A DNA stretch of 64,000 nucleotides. Origin: Bombus terrestris. Taxonomy: Eukaryota > Arthropoda > Insecta > Hymenoptera > Apidae. The number at the start of each line of letters is the position of its first letter. Positions within the stretch are counted from its first letter, which is position 1. The stretch covers positions 8,432,001-8,496,000 of the forward strand of contig NC_063280.1 in NCBI RefSeq assembly GCF_910591885.1. Direction: 5' to 3'. The notes beneath the pieces are model-generated. The model was not told the DNA's origin. It saw nothing but the letters and a program-made list of their open reading frames with translations, and made no database searches. Both the position numbers and the translations under genes were made by a program. This document shows positions 13,320 to 24,435 of the stretch, piece after piece.

Positions 13320-14593
13320 TAGGCAGAGTTTGATAAGAACGTAACTAAATGATCAATCGGCAAGTGTTCGGTTCGTGGCCACCGTGAATTAAACCAAACT
13401 GAAATTTAATCCAAAGCAAGTTACTAAATTACCAAAGAAAAGAACAAGATGGAAAGTACAGCTACGAGAGCTTCGAAACCAACAAATTAGAGAAAATTGT
13501 CAAACCACTTCGCCCTTTGCGCGAACTCGAGGCATCGGATTTGAAAGTAAGATGACGTCGTGAGTGCGCCAAGTCCTTCCGAAACCGTGCGGAGGAAATT
13601 CGTTTCTCGGTTACGTTCTCGATGGAGGCAGGCGATGCCGTGGCGGGTTACCGGGAAAGCAGACGAACAATGCGAAAACTTCTCTATTCAATGGCGTTCG
13701 AACGAACTCGTCGTCGCGTGGCCGTCTCCCCGACGCGAAATGACTGCCGTCGGGGCATGGATCGTATAAAATTGCGCATAAGTTAGCCCGAGTCTCTTGC
13801 CGTACGAATAAACGATCTCCAGGTCGCCGGCGCGGCGTAATGATACGCTTCGGAGAATGCAACGATGAAACGACTTCCCTCGGCTTCGTGCTCCTCGTAC
13901 TATGGCATATCGCACGAGCTACGTGTTTGAATATCGTCTCATTTTTTCCCACGATATCGAGCTGAATTAGAAAATTGAGAATAAAGGAATTCGTAGCGAT
14001 CGCCGCGTATTACGGTAAAATTACAGCGATGCTTTCGCCCGGCATCCTACACGATCTTTTTTAATAATAAGACCGACGATTTTGTGAATTGATTTCGTAA
14101 TTTTGTGAATGTGAAACGGCATCGATTGTCCAAACGGCGAAGTCTCGACAACGTCCAATATGCCAAGACGCTGTTACACGAAGGACGCATCAGAATTCTT
14201 CCGGTGGTTCTCGAGATTAGCCCGAACATACGGGCGCTTACCGGGGATTTTTATTTTATGTTACACGTAGATGGAAGATAGATGGGTGAAATTGATTTTC
14301 TGAAGGTTACTTCGTAGCAAGAGAATTAGTGTTCACGGGTGTCTTCGGGTCTTGTAGAACTGTTCCGCTATGTAAAATCTCGTAAAAACAACGGAAATCT
14401 CCTGCTGCGTCGCAACGATCCGATACTTGGTCAAACTCGATTTCGGATTTACTTCGATCAAGGAATGTGGCCGGTAAGAACCAGCACCCGATTCCCTCAA
14501 ATTCCTGCGAAACTACAAATTTGAATTTTACCAAACTCCTACAAACTTACGCAAACCTACCCAAACCACCGTCCATCGATAGTTCCCAATGTA
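13320..14593. other. No gene recognised
   Basis: Only short overlapping frames on both strands. No repeat or RNA gene recognised. Confidence 0.5.
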
Positions 14594-14783
14594 TTAGGTT
14601 GTCGCAAAAGTTTCTTTCGCTTCGTAAGGAAATAACAGATGCACAACGTTTCTTCCTTTATACCATTTTGTCGAACGTTCACTTTTCCTCTAATAAAACA
14701 AAACGGGTCTTACATAATTCATCTATTATTCACAGTGAATCTGTCATTTCTTTATAAAAGGAAAGAAACTTTCGGACGCCTAC
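14594..14783. mobile_element. Family B mariner-type MITE, copy 1
   Basis: It starts TTAGGTTGTCGCAAAAGTTT after a TA (14592-14593) and ends AAAGAAACTTTCGGACGCCTA. The terminal inverted repeats are about 50 bp long and the total is about 190 bp. The right tip is degraded. There is no coding sequence. Confidence 0.75.
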
Positions 14784-15414
14784 GATTTCCAAATTTTCCC
14801 TGTACCCTGGCCAATTTCCAATTTGCCCGCTACTCTTTGCCAATTTCTAATTCATCCCAACTTCAGTCTGCCTGCGTTCTACGCTTCTTGATCCATTAAT
14901 CCGCAGCGATCCCTCGAAACGCCGGATCCCAACGCATCCCACTGTTCCCCCGTGCATCCATCAGCCGCCCCCTCGGCCCCCTCGAAAACAGGCAAAACAC
15001 GCGTGTCTCTGTTGTTGGATCCGCGGATCCGCTTAAACCCGAGCACGCTAGTCGCGACGCGATGCCACGCAATCGCCGGGAGAAGAGTTCTTTTAGAGCC
15101 GTCGAAGGCAGAACGCCGACGACGTTGGCGGGGTCGGAGCGGAGAAAGCCGGGGGAGCGGCGAAGCGAATGGGAAACAATAACGATACAGCGTTCCATAA
15201 TGCATATCAACGGCTGCCAGGCTCTCATTTCCCGCCACGTTTTCCTGCGCTCACTTCCCCTCTTGTCTCGCTGGTCGGTACATCATTAAGCTCGCGACGA
15301 GGTCTCTTCCTCCCCTGCGCCAACCTCCGGATGCACCGTATTCCCTGCAACCGCGTGATACGCCTGCACCATGCACCCTACACTGTTATGGTTAGTCCTG
15401 GCGATGGCTTTCGA
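14784..15414. other. GC-rich stretch without a recognised gene
   Basis: CpG-rich DNA at 14900-15140, open on both strands because of its composition. It could be an unannotated promoter, but no conserved exon is visible next to it. Confidence 0.4.
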
Positions 15415-16210
15415 GATGCCCAGTTTCCTCTCGGATCACGGCGAATTATCGATCCGAGGGATGCTGTGTCACACTCTTCTCGTTCCGCTTCTTCGACGAA
15501 AAGAAACGCGCAAGTTTGGAGGTTTCGGTGTTCTCTGAAGTTGCGCTCGAGCATAGCTGCACGTTTTGGATCGTCGCTGAGCAATGAACCGCGACACGGT
15601 GAAAATAAAAGAGACAAATATCGATTAGACGCGATGGAAGGCGAATTGCGAAGAAGAGTCGTTCGAAGCGACGCCTCGAACGAGATCGTCGAGTTGTTTG
15701 GCGAAGCGTTGCGTCGATTGAAGGAGGTCCGGTTATCTTATCGGGAAAGTTACTTCTCAAGATCCGTCGACAGGTTGGGAATCGTGGCGAATTATCGATC
15801 CAGGGGATGTCGCGTCTTTCTCTTCTGGTCTCTCGTTTCCTCGGCTGATAGAAGTTGGTGGTTTTATATTCTCCAAAGGTAATTCCAAATGCGAAGTTGG
15901 TTCAGGGTATTCCTGCTATCAATTTGGAGATGGTTAGGGATCGTCGCTGAGGAAGCGAGACGAGATCGGAACAAGGCAGACAAATATCGATTAGACGTCA
16001 CGGAAGCCAGATCGCGAAGAGTCGTTGAAGCTGATATCTCGAAGGAGATCGCGTGCAATTGTTTCACGAAATTGAAAGAGCTCTGTCTATCGTTACTTAC
16101 TTGGGAAACTTGCTTCTCAAGATGCGTCGACTGGTGCCCAATCATGATGCGTCGTAGATCCAAAAGATACGCCGTGTCTTTCTCCGGTTGTTTCGCTTCT
16201 TTCATCAAAA
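15415..16210 (+). repeat. Tandem units of about 350 bp with long open frames
   Basis: The landmark GAATTATCGATCC.GGGGATG occurs at 15443 and 15790, and a diverged form at about 16146, giving spacings of 347 and 355 bp. Other shared blocks are GACAAATATCGATTAGACG (15614 and 15978), CGAAGAGTCGTT and TACTTCTCAAGATCCGTCGA. A partial fourth unit lies at 17422-17510, beyond the MITE insertions. Two units keep long plus-strand frames with alignable peptides (KYRLDAMEGELRRRVV and KYRLDVTEARSRRVV). I recognise no protein family. Confidence 0.7.
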
Positions 16211-16469
16211 TTTCTCTTTTTCAATTTTCCAAAATCGTATATAGATATAAGATAAAACTTCGTTCATACGAACGAAATTTAGTATCGGCCGCTTATCCGA
16301 ACTTCAGCTGATCTCCTGTTATTTTAGGTTGTCCGGAAAGCATCTTTCTTTTACAGACGCGTCTTTTGCAACGACGCATCTATATACAAACATGAAACCT
16401 AATCTGTCAAACGTTGTAATCTTCATCTCGATAGAACAAAATGGATCATAGGTAATTCGATAAAATAAT

Positions 16470-17021
16470 TTTTTTTTTTTTGGTAGCCTATTTACAATCA
16501 ATTCTCATTGAGAATTATAAGTAAATTATTTTGTGGTATAATAATTTGTGGTACTGTAATTTGGATTATGAGAGTTTATAGTATGTTTGATCCTAGTTGA
16601 ATCTAATGCTTCAATCTAAAGGGTATTGTCTTTTTAGTCTGCGCATCTGATTCGCGGTGTCAAGTAATTGGCTACCTAATGGGTTTTGGTGCTTGTTAAC
16701 TCTTATATTATATCTGTTTCTGAACTTGGATGTTTCTTCTTTAAATTATTTTGGCGTGGTACTGTAACTTGGATTATGAGAGTTTATAGTATGTTTGATC
16801 CTAGTTGAATCTAATGCTTTAATCTAAAGGGTATTGTCTTTTTAGTCTGCGCATCTGATTCGTCGTGTCAAATAATTGGCTACCTAATGGGTTTTGGTGC
16901 ATGTTAACTCTTATATCTGTTTCTGAACTTGGATGTTTCTTCTTTAACCCCTTAACCTACAACTACGGACATAGCCCGTAGTAGATGATCGGATCAAACG
17001 ATCTAACGGTTAACTGTGGAT
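16470..17021 (-). mobile_element. Retroposon-like insertion with A-tail and 10-bp target duplication
   Basis: A 552-bp insertion inside family B copy 2, flanked by ATAAAATAAT at 16460-16469 and again at 17022-17031. Next to the left duplication is a T-run (16469-16481), which is an A-tail if the element lies on the minus strand. Target duplication plus tail are the marks of LINE-machinery insertion. Inside is a direct duplication of about 208 bp. A related end (CAATTC.CATTGAGAATTAT) recurs at 40429. I do not recognise the family; it could be a LINE 3' end or a SINE. Confidence 0.7.
16549..16949. repeat. 208-bp direct tandem duplication inside the retroposon
   Basis: Copy 1 is 16549-16756 and copy 2 is 16757-about 16949. 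Both begin TGGTACTGTAA.TTGGATTA and run through GAACTTGGATGTTTCTTCTT with few differences. Copy 2 lacks a short TATATTA duplication present in copy 1. The small divergence suggests the duplication is recent relative to the element around it. Confidence 0.85.
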
Positions 17022-17390
17022 ATAAAATAATATAAAAAAAAGTGAAAAATATTGTGCATCCATTATTTCCTTATAAAACGAAAGAAATGTTTCGGACCAC
17101 CCAATACGAACTACCGGCGAGCGTCTTTGCATTTCTTGATACGAACGTCCAATAATAAGATGTATATGGAGTAAGAGCACGCATTATGCGACACGGTCTC
17201 GTACTCTCAGTCGATACTAGTTCGCCACATTATTATGTGTTTAAGAACAAACGTTTCGTGGAATCCTCTTATGTAAAGGATGTGAGTTCCTATTATGTGA
17301 ACGAACAATCATAGACGGTGAGGAGAAATAAGCGGACTCCTGTTATACGAACGACCTGGTTATGCGAACCGACTTTGTTCCTTTGTTAAT

Positions 17391-17421
17391 GGGTTCGTAT
17401 AAACGGAGTTTCTCTACTGTA
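17391..17421 (-). mobile_element. Possible pogo/Tigger-type terminus
   Basis: On the minus strand this reads TACAGTAGAGAAACTCCGTT followed by TATACGAACCC, close to the CAGTAGA.CTCCGTTTATCCGAAC ends known from Tigger-like elements. Further short TATACGAAC/TATGCGAAC/TATGTGAAC motifs lie at 17290-17370. The outer part also aligns weakly with the neighbouring 350-bp repeat, so the boundary is unclear, and no opposite end was found. Confidence 0.35.
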
Positions 17422-17510
17422 CTTACTTAGGAAAACGTGTCGACTGCTTTCGACTCGTAACGAATTATATATCCGAAGGATATCCTTTCTTCTTTCTCTA
17501 CACCTTTCGA
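17422..17510 (+). repeat. Detached partial copy of the 350-bp unit
   Basis: CTTACTTAGGAAAACGTGTCGACTGC resembles the end of the unit at 16088-16140 (CTTACTTGGGAAACTTGCTT, then GCGTCGACTGG) and continues with a worn ATCCGAAGGATAT block. It was probably part of the same array before family B copy 2 inserted between them. Confidence 0.5.
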
Positions 17511-17530
17511 TAGCGAGACGTAGCGAAGTA

Positions 17531-17729
17531 TTATGTTGTCCGGAAAGTATCTTTCTTTCGCAAACGTGATTTTTATAACAAACGTGAAAGCAAGTGTGTG
17601 AAATGTGGCGGTGTTTATCTGAACAGAAGAGAATGGATCGTACGTAATTCGACAAAATAATATAAAAGAAAAAACGTTGTGCGTCTATTATTTCCTCGTG
17701 AAACGGAAGAAACTTTTCGGACAACCTAA
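17531..17729. mobile_element. Family B mariner-type MITE, copy 3
   Basis: A 199-bp element with TA on both sides (17529-17530, 17730-17731). It starts TTATGTTGTCCGGAAAG and ends CTTTTCGGACAACCTAA. The internal stretch AATGGATCGTACGTAATTCG is shared with copies 2 and 5. Confidence 0.85.
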
Positions 17730-18892
17730 TAGAAGGAAACGTTTCGTAAAAGAAAGCAAAATAAACGAAGAGCTTCTCCATGATATTTGATACCGCGTTT
17801 ATTGTATTTTATTGAAATTCTTCCTCCGTGTGCGATGATCGTTTAAATACTTGCTGCAAGTGTATTGACATGGCAAATGACCGAAGTATGCGAACAGTTG
17901 TAGCTAGACTGCGGATGTTCATGCACGTATGAAAAATTTGGAGACGGACAAAGACACGTACGCGATATTCGAAGCGAGCAACGATGTTTTTCGGTATTTA
18001 GCGAGCGAAACAAGTCTCTGGTTAGGTAGCTTCGATCAACGCTAACTTTATCGGACCCGGCCGAACGACCGGTTTCAGAATTTAATTAAAAATTCTCGTA
18101 TTAACAAAATTTGGGAAATCGATTAATCGGACAACGTAAGAATTTATATAAAATTAGAGGAAATAACAACGGACGTACGATTTTAAATTAAATTTTAAAT
18201 CGGCTGTTCCACCGGGTCTGGTAAAATTAGCAAAATATAAACTTAGAATCCACGGCTTGACTGTAGTAAATTAAGAAAAAGATAAAACAGAAAACACTCG
18301 TTTTCCGTGTGTTCGTTACGGAACACCGTGTACACGAGAATCGGAAGACACTTTGTCCACGGCGCGGAATAAATGGAGAACGTCGCGTTCCAAGTTTAAT
18401 GATCCGCCGACCGGCACTCATATTGAAGCATCGTATACAACTCCCTGAAGGGCCCACGAATTCCGATCAATATTCGAAGCAATTCGGAGCTCGTACATTC
18501 GAGATAAGTCGAGGCATCCTGAGATCTACGCCACCGGGGTATACCGTATGCATCGGAGACCAAAGAGCACGTGCACCTACTTTGGAGTTGGCGAAGGTAC
18601 CTTGTTCGTATTACGATTAGGTAGCGAGTTTGATACAGTGTAAATTAGAAACTTGGTCCGGTTCTAACGAGATGTTGCTGAGAGGATTTCGAGACTCTAC
18701 GAATGCTCGAATTAAGTTGAAGAAACAATTCAGTCGGAAGCTTCGTTTCATTTTCAATAAAATTTTATTCTTCCAGAACGTAATCGTCCACGTTGTCGTT
18801 CAAAAATAGCTTTCATTGCCAGTAGATGATTTTTTTCGTGAGCCGTGAAGTCGACGATCGTTCCAACACGTTCAGATCTGACACATCGCTCT
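17730..18892. other. No gene recognised
   Basis: Short frames only, with no recognised element. Confidence 0.5.
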
Positions 18893-19350
18893 GAATGCAG
18901 AGATCGTACTTTTGCCTATGGCAAAACACGACGAAGTTAAAATCGATTTGATACAATGCGTGGAAAAAAGTCAAGGTGTGAAAAAAGCCAATGTAGAGGT
19001 TGTCCAACTCGCGTCGGGGTTACCAATTTGTAGAGGTTTGTGTGTAGAGGATGGTTGGTCTGTGAGGTTCGATGGACGAGATTGCTCCTTGTTGAAACCG
19101 TCGAATATATTTAAAATGATAAATTAGTATACAGATGATATTCGCAAAGACGCTCGTACTAACCGATTCGGCTAATGACTCTTTAATTAGATCGCTGATA
19201 ATTCGTTGATAACTGGTTGACAACTGATCGACAACCGACTGAAATTTATTTGATATACTGTGTGGAAAAAAGTCAAGGTGTGAAAAATATCGATTTTAAC
19301 TTCCTCGTGTTTCACTATAAGCAAAGGTATCTTTGCATCCAGACCAATCC
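18893..19350. repeat. Worn foldback repeat
   Basis: The sequence around AAACACGACGAAGTTAAAAT (18925) recurs inverted at about 19290-19322 as ATTTTAACTTCCTCGTGTTT. A direct repeat TGTGGAAAAAAGTCAAGGTG, or GCGTGGAAAAAAGTCAAGG, lies beside each arm (18958 and 19260). It could be a relic of a foldback transposon. The open frames here follow the repeat and match nothing I know. Confidence 0.55.
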
Positions 19351-19795
19351 CAATGTCCCAACGTTATATATATGTAATATATCGTACGAAACACCCGATA
19401 CGTGTCTCCATCCATAGTCGCACCGTCTTCGACGATGCCCTCGAGACAACGACATGCTTTGAACCAGTTCGATCGAAACTCGAAACCTTTGCAGTAGGCG
19501 TTCGGTGAAGTTTGTATTCAGTTTAGCGCGAATGTTGCTACGGTGCATCGTTAACGTCGAGATGTACACGTACTTGTTGCTGAGAGTTCTCCACGCAGTT
19601 TCAATGCACGCGTATCGTACATGCAACTTGATAGGTTTAAAGAACGTTCTCGGTTTTCTATTTTATTCGATGTGTTTCGATAGAATTGCGCGTACACCCA
19701 CAACAGGTCACAGACACCTGCTACTAATTATACGAGATTATTGCGAAACTGCAACAAATTTTACTTTACTTCCGTACGTCACGACGTACGTAACA

Positions 19796-19979
19796 GCGGC
19801 TATTCGATCGAAACGCGTCGCAAGAAGTAAGCGACGACGAGTATACTCGTCGAGCACGCAGTCCGACGTGGCAATATAGAAATAAATCGCTTTAGTTTTT
19901 AATCTCATTGCCGTCGTAACACGGTATATTGCCATTTCTTCGTGACGAGTATACTCGTCAGAAACAGGTAACCGGTTGA
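19796..19979. mobile_element. Family C TTAA-type MITE, copy 3 (inverted, left end worn)
   Basis: Two exact copies of GACGAGTATACTCGTC lie at 19836-19851 and 19944-19959, 108 bp apart. The right end reads AGAAACAGGTAACCGGTTGA, a worn form of the family terminus. The order is reversed relative to copies 1 and 2. The left boundary is approximate. Confidence 0.7.
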
Positions 19980-20269
19980 GCGAGTGAAGGCAGCGATTTC
20001 ACTTAACGACAGGAAGATAGAAGAAACATTCTACGAATACCTGTGCCCGGTAATCGTACGCATCGTATCGGTACGCGTGAAGAAACTGCGCTTGGCAACG
20101 ACGTTTAATCTTCGATCGGCGGCGCCAAGGAACGTGAAACCGCGGTCGGATCGATAGTCGAGGCCTGAATTTCGCGAGCTCGCGGCAACAAAGCGCGTTT
20201 CCTCCCGTTTCTTTTTGGGGTAATTAACCCGTGCTCATGCTGGTATCGTTCCGCGGAGTTAACGTTTCG

Positions 20270-20640
20270 TTAAGGGGGTGTCCTGAATTAGAATGTTCTA
20301 AAGCAGCGTCTTTTTCTGATTTTTTCTAGGAGGAAAAGAAAGAAACGTAGTTATTGAATTTCGAGCTGTGGTTTTATATATATTTAAGGAATAAAAAAAA
20401 AATTTTTTTAAATAAAAAGAAAAATCGGCGTGAAGGATCTACCTCGTGATTCTCGACTGAAACAAAAAGCCAAAAAAGGATTAAATTATTATATATTTTT
20501 CTTCTGGGCGAACTAAGAAAGTTCGTGGAAAAGTTTATTCAAATAATTGTTATAGCACCTTAAAGTTTATCTTTCTTTTTAACCCGCCAAAATTTTTAAT
20601 TTCACATCTTTTTCTGCCGTTGTTTAGTTAAGGACACCCC
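20270..20640. mobile_element. Family E TTAA foldback element, copy 1
   Basis: It starts TTAAGGGGGTGTCCTGAATT and ends GTTAAGGACACCCC without a final TTAA. The left arm matches copy 2 through GTGGTTTTATATATATTTAA. The core (TTATAGCACCTTAAAGTTTA, then AACCCGCCAAAATTTTTAA) is in the opposite orientation to the core of copy 2. The long right arm is mostly missing. Confidence 0.8.
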
Positions 20641-23277
20641 GACAATCAACGTGATAAACAGCGTTCGTCGTTTGCGTTGCTTTATTCGGTTTGGCTTTGC
20701 GGCAGAGCTCGCGTGATCTTTTTACGAAGTCTTTTTTAAAAGCTTGGCGATTATTTTTAACTTATATATTTAGTTGGATACTTGGACGAAGAAGGAGGAT
20801 GATTTTGTACTGTTTTAAACGTTAATTTCGATAGAATTATTTCTGTATTAATTATTTCTCGTTCTTAATAGCGTTCAGGATGCTTAATACATTTTCAATA
20901 TCGTTACTCGTGGTATGTCACTGTAGTATAAAAACATGAAAGTTCAGCTTGTATTTAGCAAACGATGGTAGCCTTTGACACGTATTACTCGGAGCAAACT
21001 AGATGGGAAAAGAAGATGAAAGTGTGAAGAATCGGATATAATTGCTATTTGCTATTTAATATTTCACTGTCAGCGACACGCTGTAATTACTAAATATTTT
21101 ACCGTAATCAAATAGTCGGCCATCGGAGAATTCAGAACAATTGATATTATTCTCTAATGAAATCTACCTCTGCGAGAAACTCGGAACAGCCGAGTCAGCA
21201 TCGTTTTAATTAAATATTACGTTATATAACAATCCTAGGAGAGTTTGCACGATACGAAATCGTTTAATTAAACGTCCTTCCCCTTTGAGTCCAGAATAAT
21301 AATTACTATTCTAAGGTGGATTACGCGTTACCTCTGCAAAGTACGAACCAACGATCGAACAAAAATTTCAGTCTCGACCCTTGCAAAAATTTCTAACGAG
21401 AAGCTTCAAACTCGAAATTGATCGATGCATCTCTGCAAGACCAACTTAAACAATTAATAAGCAACGAGAAGAAAGAAATACGCTCGCGCTTCGGGACTGG
21501 CTATTTGCATACCAAAAAGATCTATTCCCGCGCCAGTCCAGTGTAGTTGGTCTAAAAAAGATTCGCGAGAACCGTTGCCTTCGTCGTTGTTACGCGAGAA
21601 TCCTTAATCACGATCGATTCGTATAAAAGAAGAGGACAAATTCGAAGGAAACACCAGCCAGCTACCAAAATCGTAATCCGATCCGACAGTACCATTTTCC
21701 TGAAAATCGTAACGAAGGCGACACGCACACGCGCACGCTGTTCGCTTAACGAAGCACTTTCCATTCCACGCGCATTTCCGGTCAACCCTGACATCGAATC
21801 CTCCTGGTGATTGCAGTCTCAGCGACGCTTTCCATCGAACGTATGCCGAATTTTCGAGTATCCAAAGCTGGAGAATCCGGGTCAGGATTTCTCGGCCGAG
21901 TAAAGCGACGTATTCGAGCTGATCTCGCCTGCTTAAGACTCGCGCAAGGAAGAACTTTTGCCGATTTGCGAAAGCCACGCGGATGTAAAAGTCTGATACG
22001 AGAGTAGCACGATGTCTCGTAACGATTTCGAAGCCGTGAAAGGGGAACGGCCAGGAATGATATAATAACTTTATTGTTCTTTGGAAATCGTGTTTATTGA
22101 GTTTGCACGGTCGTGCGCGGGTGTGAGATGGTTTTACGGCGATGGTTTTATGGTATCCGACTTGGCAAACAGTTGCATGGATTTACGCGTGTGTGTCTCG
22201 AATATTTCTCGAGGATTTTCGTTTGGTTCACGAGCGGAAACGCTGGATGGATAACGCTTTACTAAATGGATGGATTACGCTATTAGTAAGAAACTACTGC
22301 GACAACCCAATAGTTTGCACGTTTCGTATATTTTCTCGTATGACGTGCATCCTGTGCGATGTTACGCGTTCAAATTTTCTATAAACGCAGGAACATGCAC
22401 GGCGTAGGAAACGCCAAACGCTGACTGGCTGAGCGATTAGCGCACACGCGACGAGGACGATTGGCGCGTGGACGAAAAGAGAGAAGGAACACGCGTAGCA
22501 GCGTTTCGTATCGGTAGCAATTGTTGGAACGAACGAAACCGTCTCATGGACGTCCTTTTTATCGTCTACTTTCCATCTAGGAACGTGGAGAATGGGCATG
22601 GACAACTAACTCACGATCTTCCGTTCGAGCGAGATAAAATACAGCGCGATGAATTTTTTCATTGTTAGAACGGCTGACAATGCGCATTATTCTTTTTCCG
22701 CTTTTGTGTTATATCCGGTTTGTTCGTTATCCTTGCCTTAATTAAGATTCGAAGACGGAAAAGAGGAAAATCGCGTCCGCCTCTTTCTTTCTCTCCTTTT
22801 TTTTCTCTCTCCTCTTCCCCTTTTATCCGCTCGTTTCCGCCTCTTTATTTTTGTCAATCTTTTGTAAGCACGAATTTGTAACGACGGGAAACGCGGGTCG
22901 AAAGTAAACCGTGTAGTTTGCTCGAGATCTGCATTCGTCTCGTCGCTGACGAATTTTTCTCGTCGTCGCTTTATCTTCAAAATCGTTGATTATACCGCTG
23001 CGACCTATCTCTCTTCAAATTCGTTTCAATTCAGCCGAAATTCTGTCCTATCGCTATTCTATCGGTGATTTCGCTTGTAATACGCGGCTCCTTTCGAGTC
23101 TCTACGCTTGTTCTTTGTTAGTCGAGTAGCTTGAAACTACCTACAGGGTAACCGTGTCTGGTGATACGGAGCAACGCCTGATACGGAACGGTATCTGAGC
23201 AAGCAACTCACGAGAGATCGATAGAGCAAAGGCGTGAAATGATGTTTCGTCGAATGCGAATGACGAGCTTACTCGTA
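20641..23277. other. No gene recognised
   Basis: Apart from the possible family B tip at 22287 I see only short frames and a pyrimidine-rich stretch at 22775-22850. Confidence 0.5.
22287..22311. mobile_element. Possible solo family B terminus
   Basis: AGAAACTACTGCGACAACCC followed by AATAG resembles the right tip of family B (AGAAACTTTTGCGACAACCTAATA). I found no partner repeat to the left within 300 bp. It could be a truncated element or chance. Confidence 0.3.
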
Positions 23278-23358
23278 TTGGGCTGGCAACTAAGTGATTG
23301 CGGATTTTGTCAATACCATCTAATGACAAAATCCGCAATCGCTTAGTTGCCAACCCAA
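23278..23358. mobile_element. Family A mariner-type hairpin MITE, copy 1
   Basis: An 81-bp element flanked by TA (23276-23277 and 23359-23360). The left arm starts TTGGGCTGGCAACTAAGTGA and the right arm is its near-perfect inverse, with about 35 bp per arm and a loop of only about 10 bp (ATACCATCTA). It codes for nothing. The terminal repeat is of mariner type and depends on a transposase supplied elsewhere. Confidence 0.85.
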
Positions 23359-24135
23359 TATTTCAGCTTCGCTTGCAAATCTGTCGTCGAACGCATTTTT
23401 CGTGTCTTTCGTCGTTATTACCTTTCGCTACAATATCTGTCGATTTTCTCCTGTTTTTCTTAACGTCAATTTCATTAAAAAAAGGAGAAGCTTTTGACAC
23501 CAGACGTTCCAGGTATTAAGCGCACTTTACCAATACGAACAACGAGCGTAATTACTTCGTTCGAAATTATTCTCTCGTTCCAAGCCTGATTGAAATTTTG
23601 TCAAAATGGAAAACACTAAGATCCCTAATAGATGCACCATGGTATGTTACCAACGAAGCAATACATCGCGACCTCAAGATAGTCAAGGAAGTTAGTCACC
23701 TCTACAGTCAAGGAAGAAATAACAAAATGTAGTAATAGATATTTGAAAAGAGTTAACACATCGAAACCGCCTAATTACTAAATTACTTAATACGATCAGA
23801 TCTGCAGGCTAAGAAAACACTATCCGTTAGACCTAAGCACTAGATTCAGCTGGAAATAAACTTATTATAAATAATTAACCATGTCACTGCGCCATGCCAG
23901 AGAAACTTACTCAAAATTCTCAATGCGAGAAATGATTGTAAAGTACTTGTAAATAAAAAAATTATTGCTTGATTTCAAAGGAACGACAGTACCTAACACG
24001 ACATTGTTTCCAATTTCGTGGCGTTCTTTTCTAACGCGCATGCTCTGCTCAATGAATTTATTACTCGATCTAAATACAGTACGATGCAATTTCAAAAAGC
24101 TTAAGATCAGTGAATGCGACCTGTTTCATTGTATT

Positions 24136-24138
<3 letters not shown>

Positions 24139-24170
<32 letters not shown>
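24139..24170. repeat. (AC)16 microsatellite
   Basis: An uninterrupted AC dinucleotide run of 32 bp, followed by ATACAC. Confidence 0.98.
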
Positions 24171-24176
<6 letters not shown>

Positions 24177-24435
24177 TGTTGCAGTGCTCTTGATAAGAAT
24201 CCTAGGAGAATCTCGACGTTCCCAAAAAAGAAGAAGCTTAAACGAACGGAAAACCGCAAATTAAAGAATTTGTGGCAAGGACGCGCGTCCCGGTTCGCTA
24301 GATCCTTTCCGAGTGGCATGAGGGTGGAATGGCGCGGGGACTCGACGTCGAGCCACATTTAGAAATAGCAAGAACTAGAGAATTTTGCCCGCGATTTCGC
24401 CCCACTTCGTAAACTACCAACGCATGGAACGATGT

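Larger units (their letters stand above)
16324..17104. mobile_element. Family B mariner-type MITE, copy 2, split by a nested retroposon
   Basis: The left end TTAGGTTGTCCGGAAAG is at 16324 and the right end TTTCGGACCACCCAA is at 17104, followed by TA. Without the insertion at 16470..17021 the element is about 220 bp and matches copy 3, including the internal stretch TAATTCGATAAAATAATATA. It is the older element at this site. Confidence 0.8.

Noticed and set aside
15169..15882. 237-codon plus-strand frame as a gene
   Set aside because: It crosses a GC-rich stretch and two tandem repeat units, so the length comes from the repeats. Reported as repeat.
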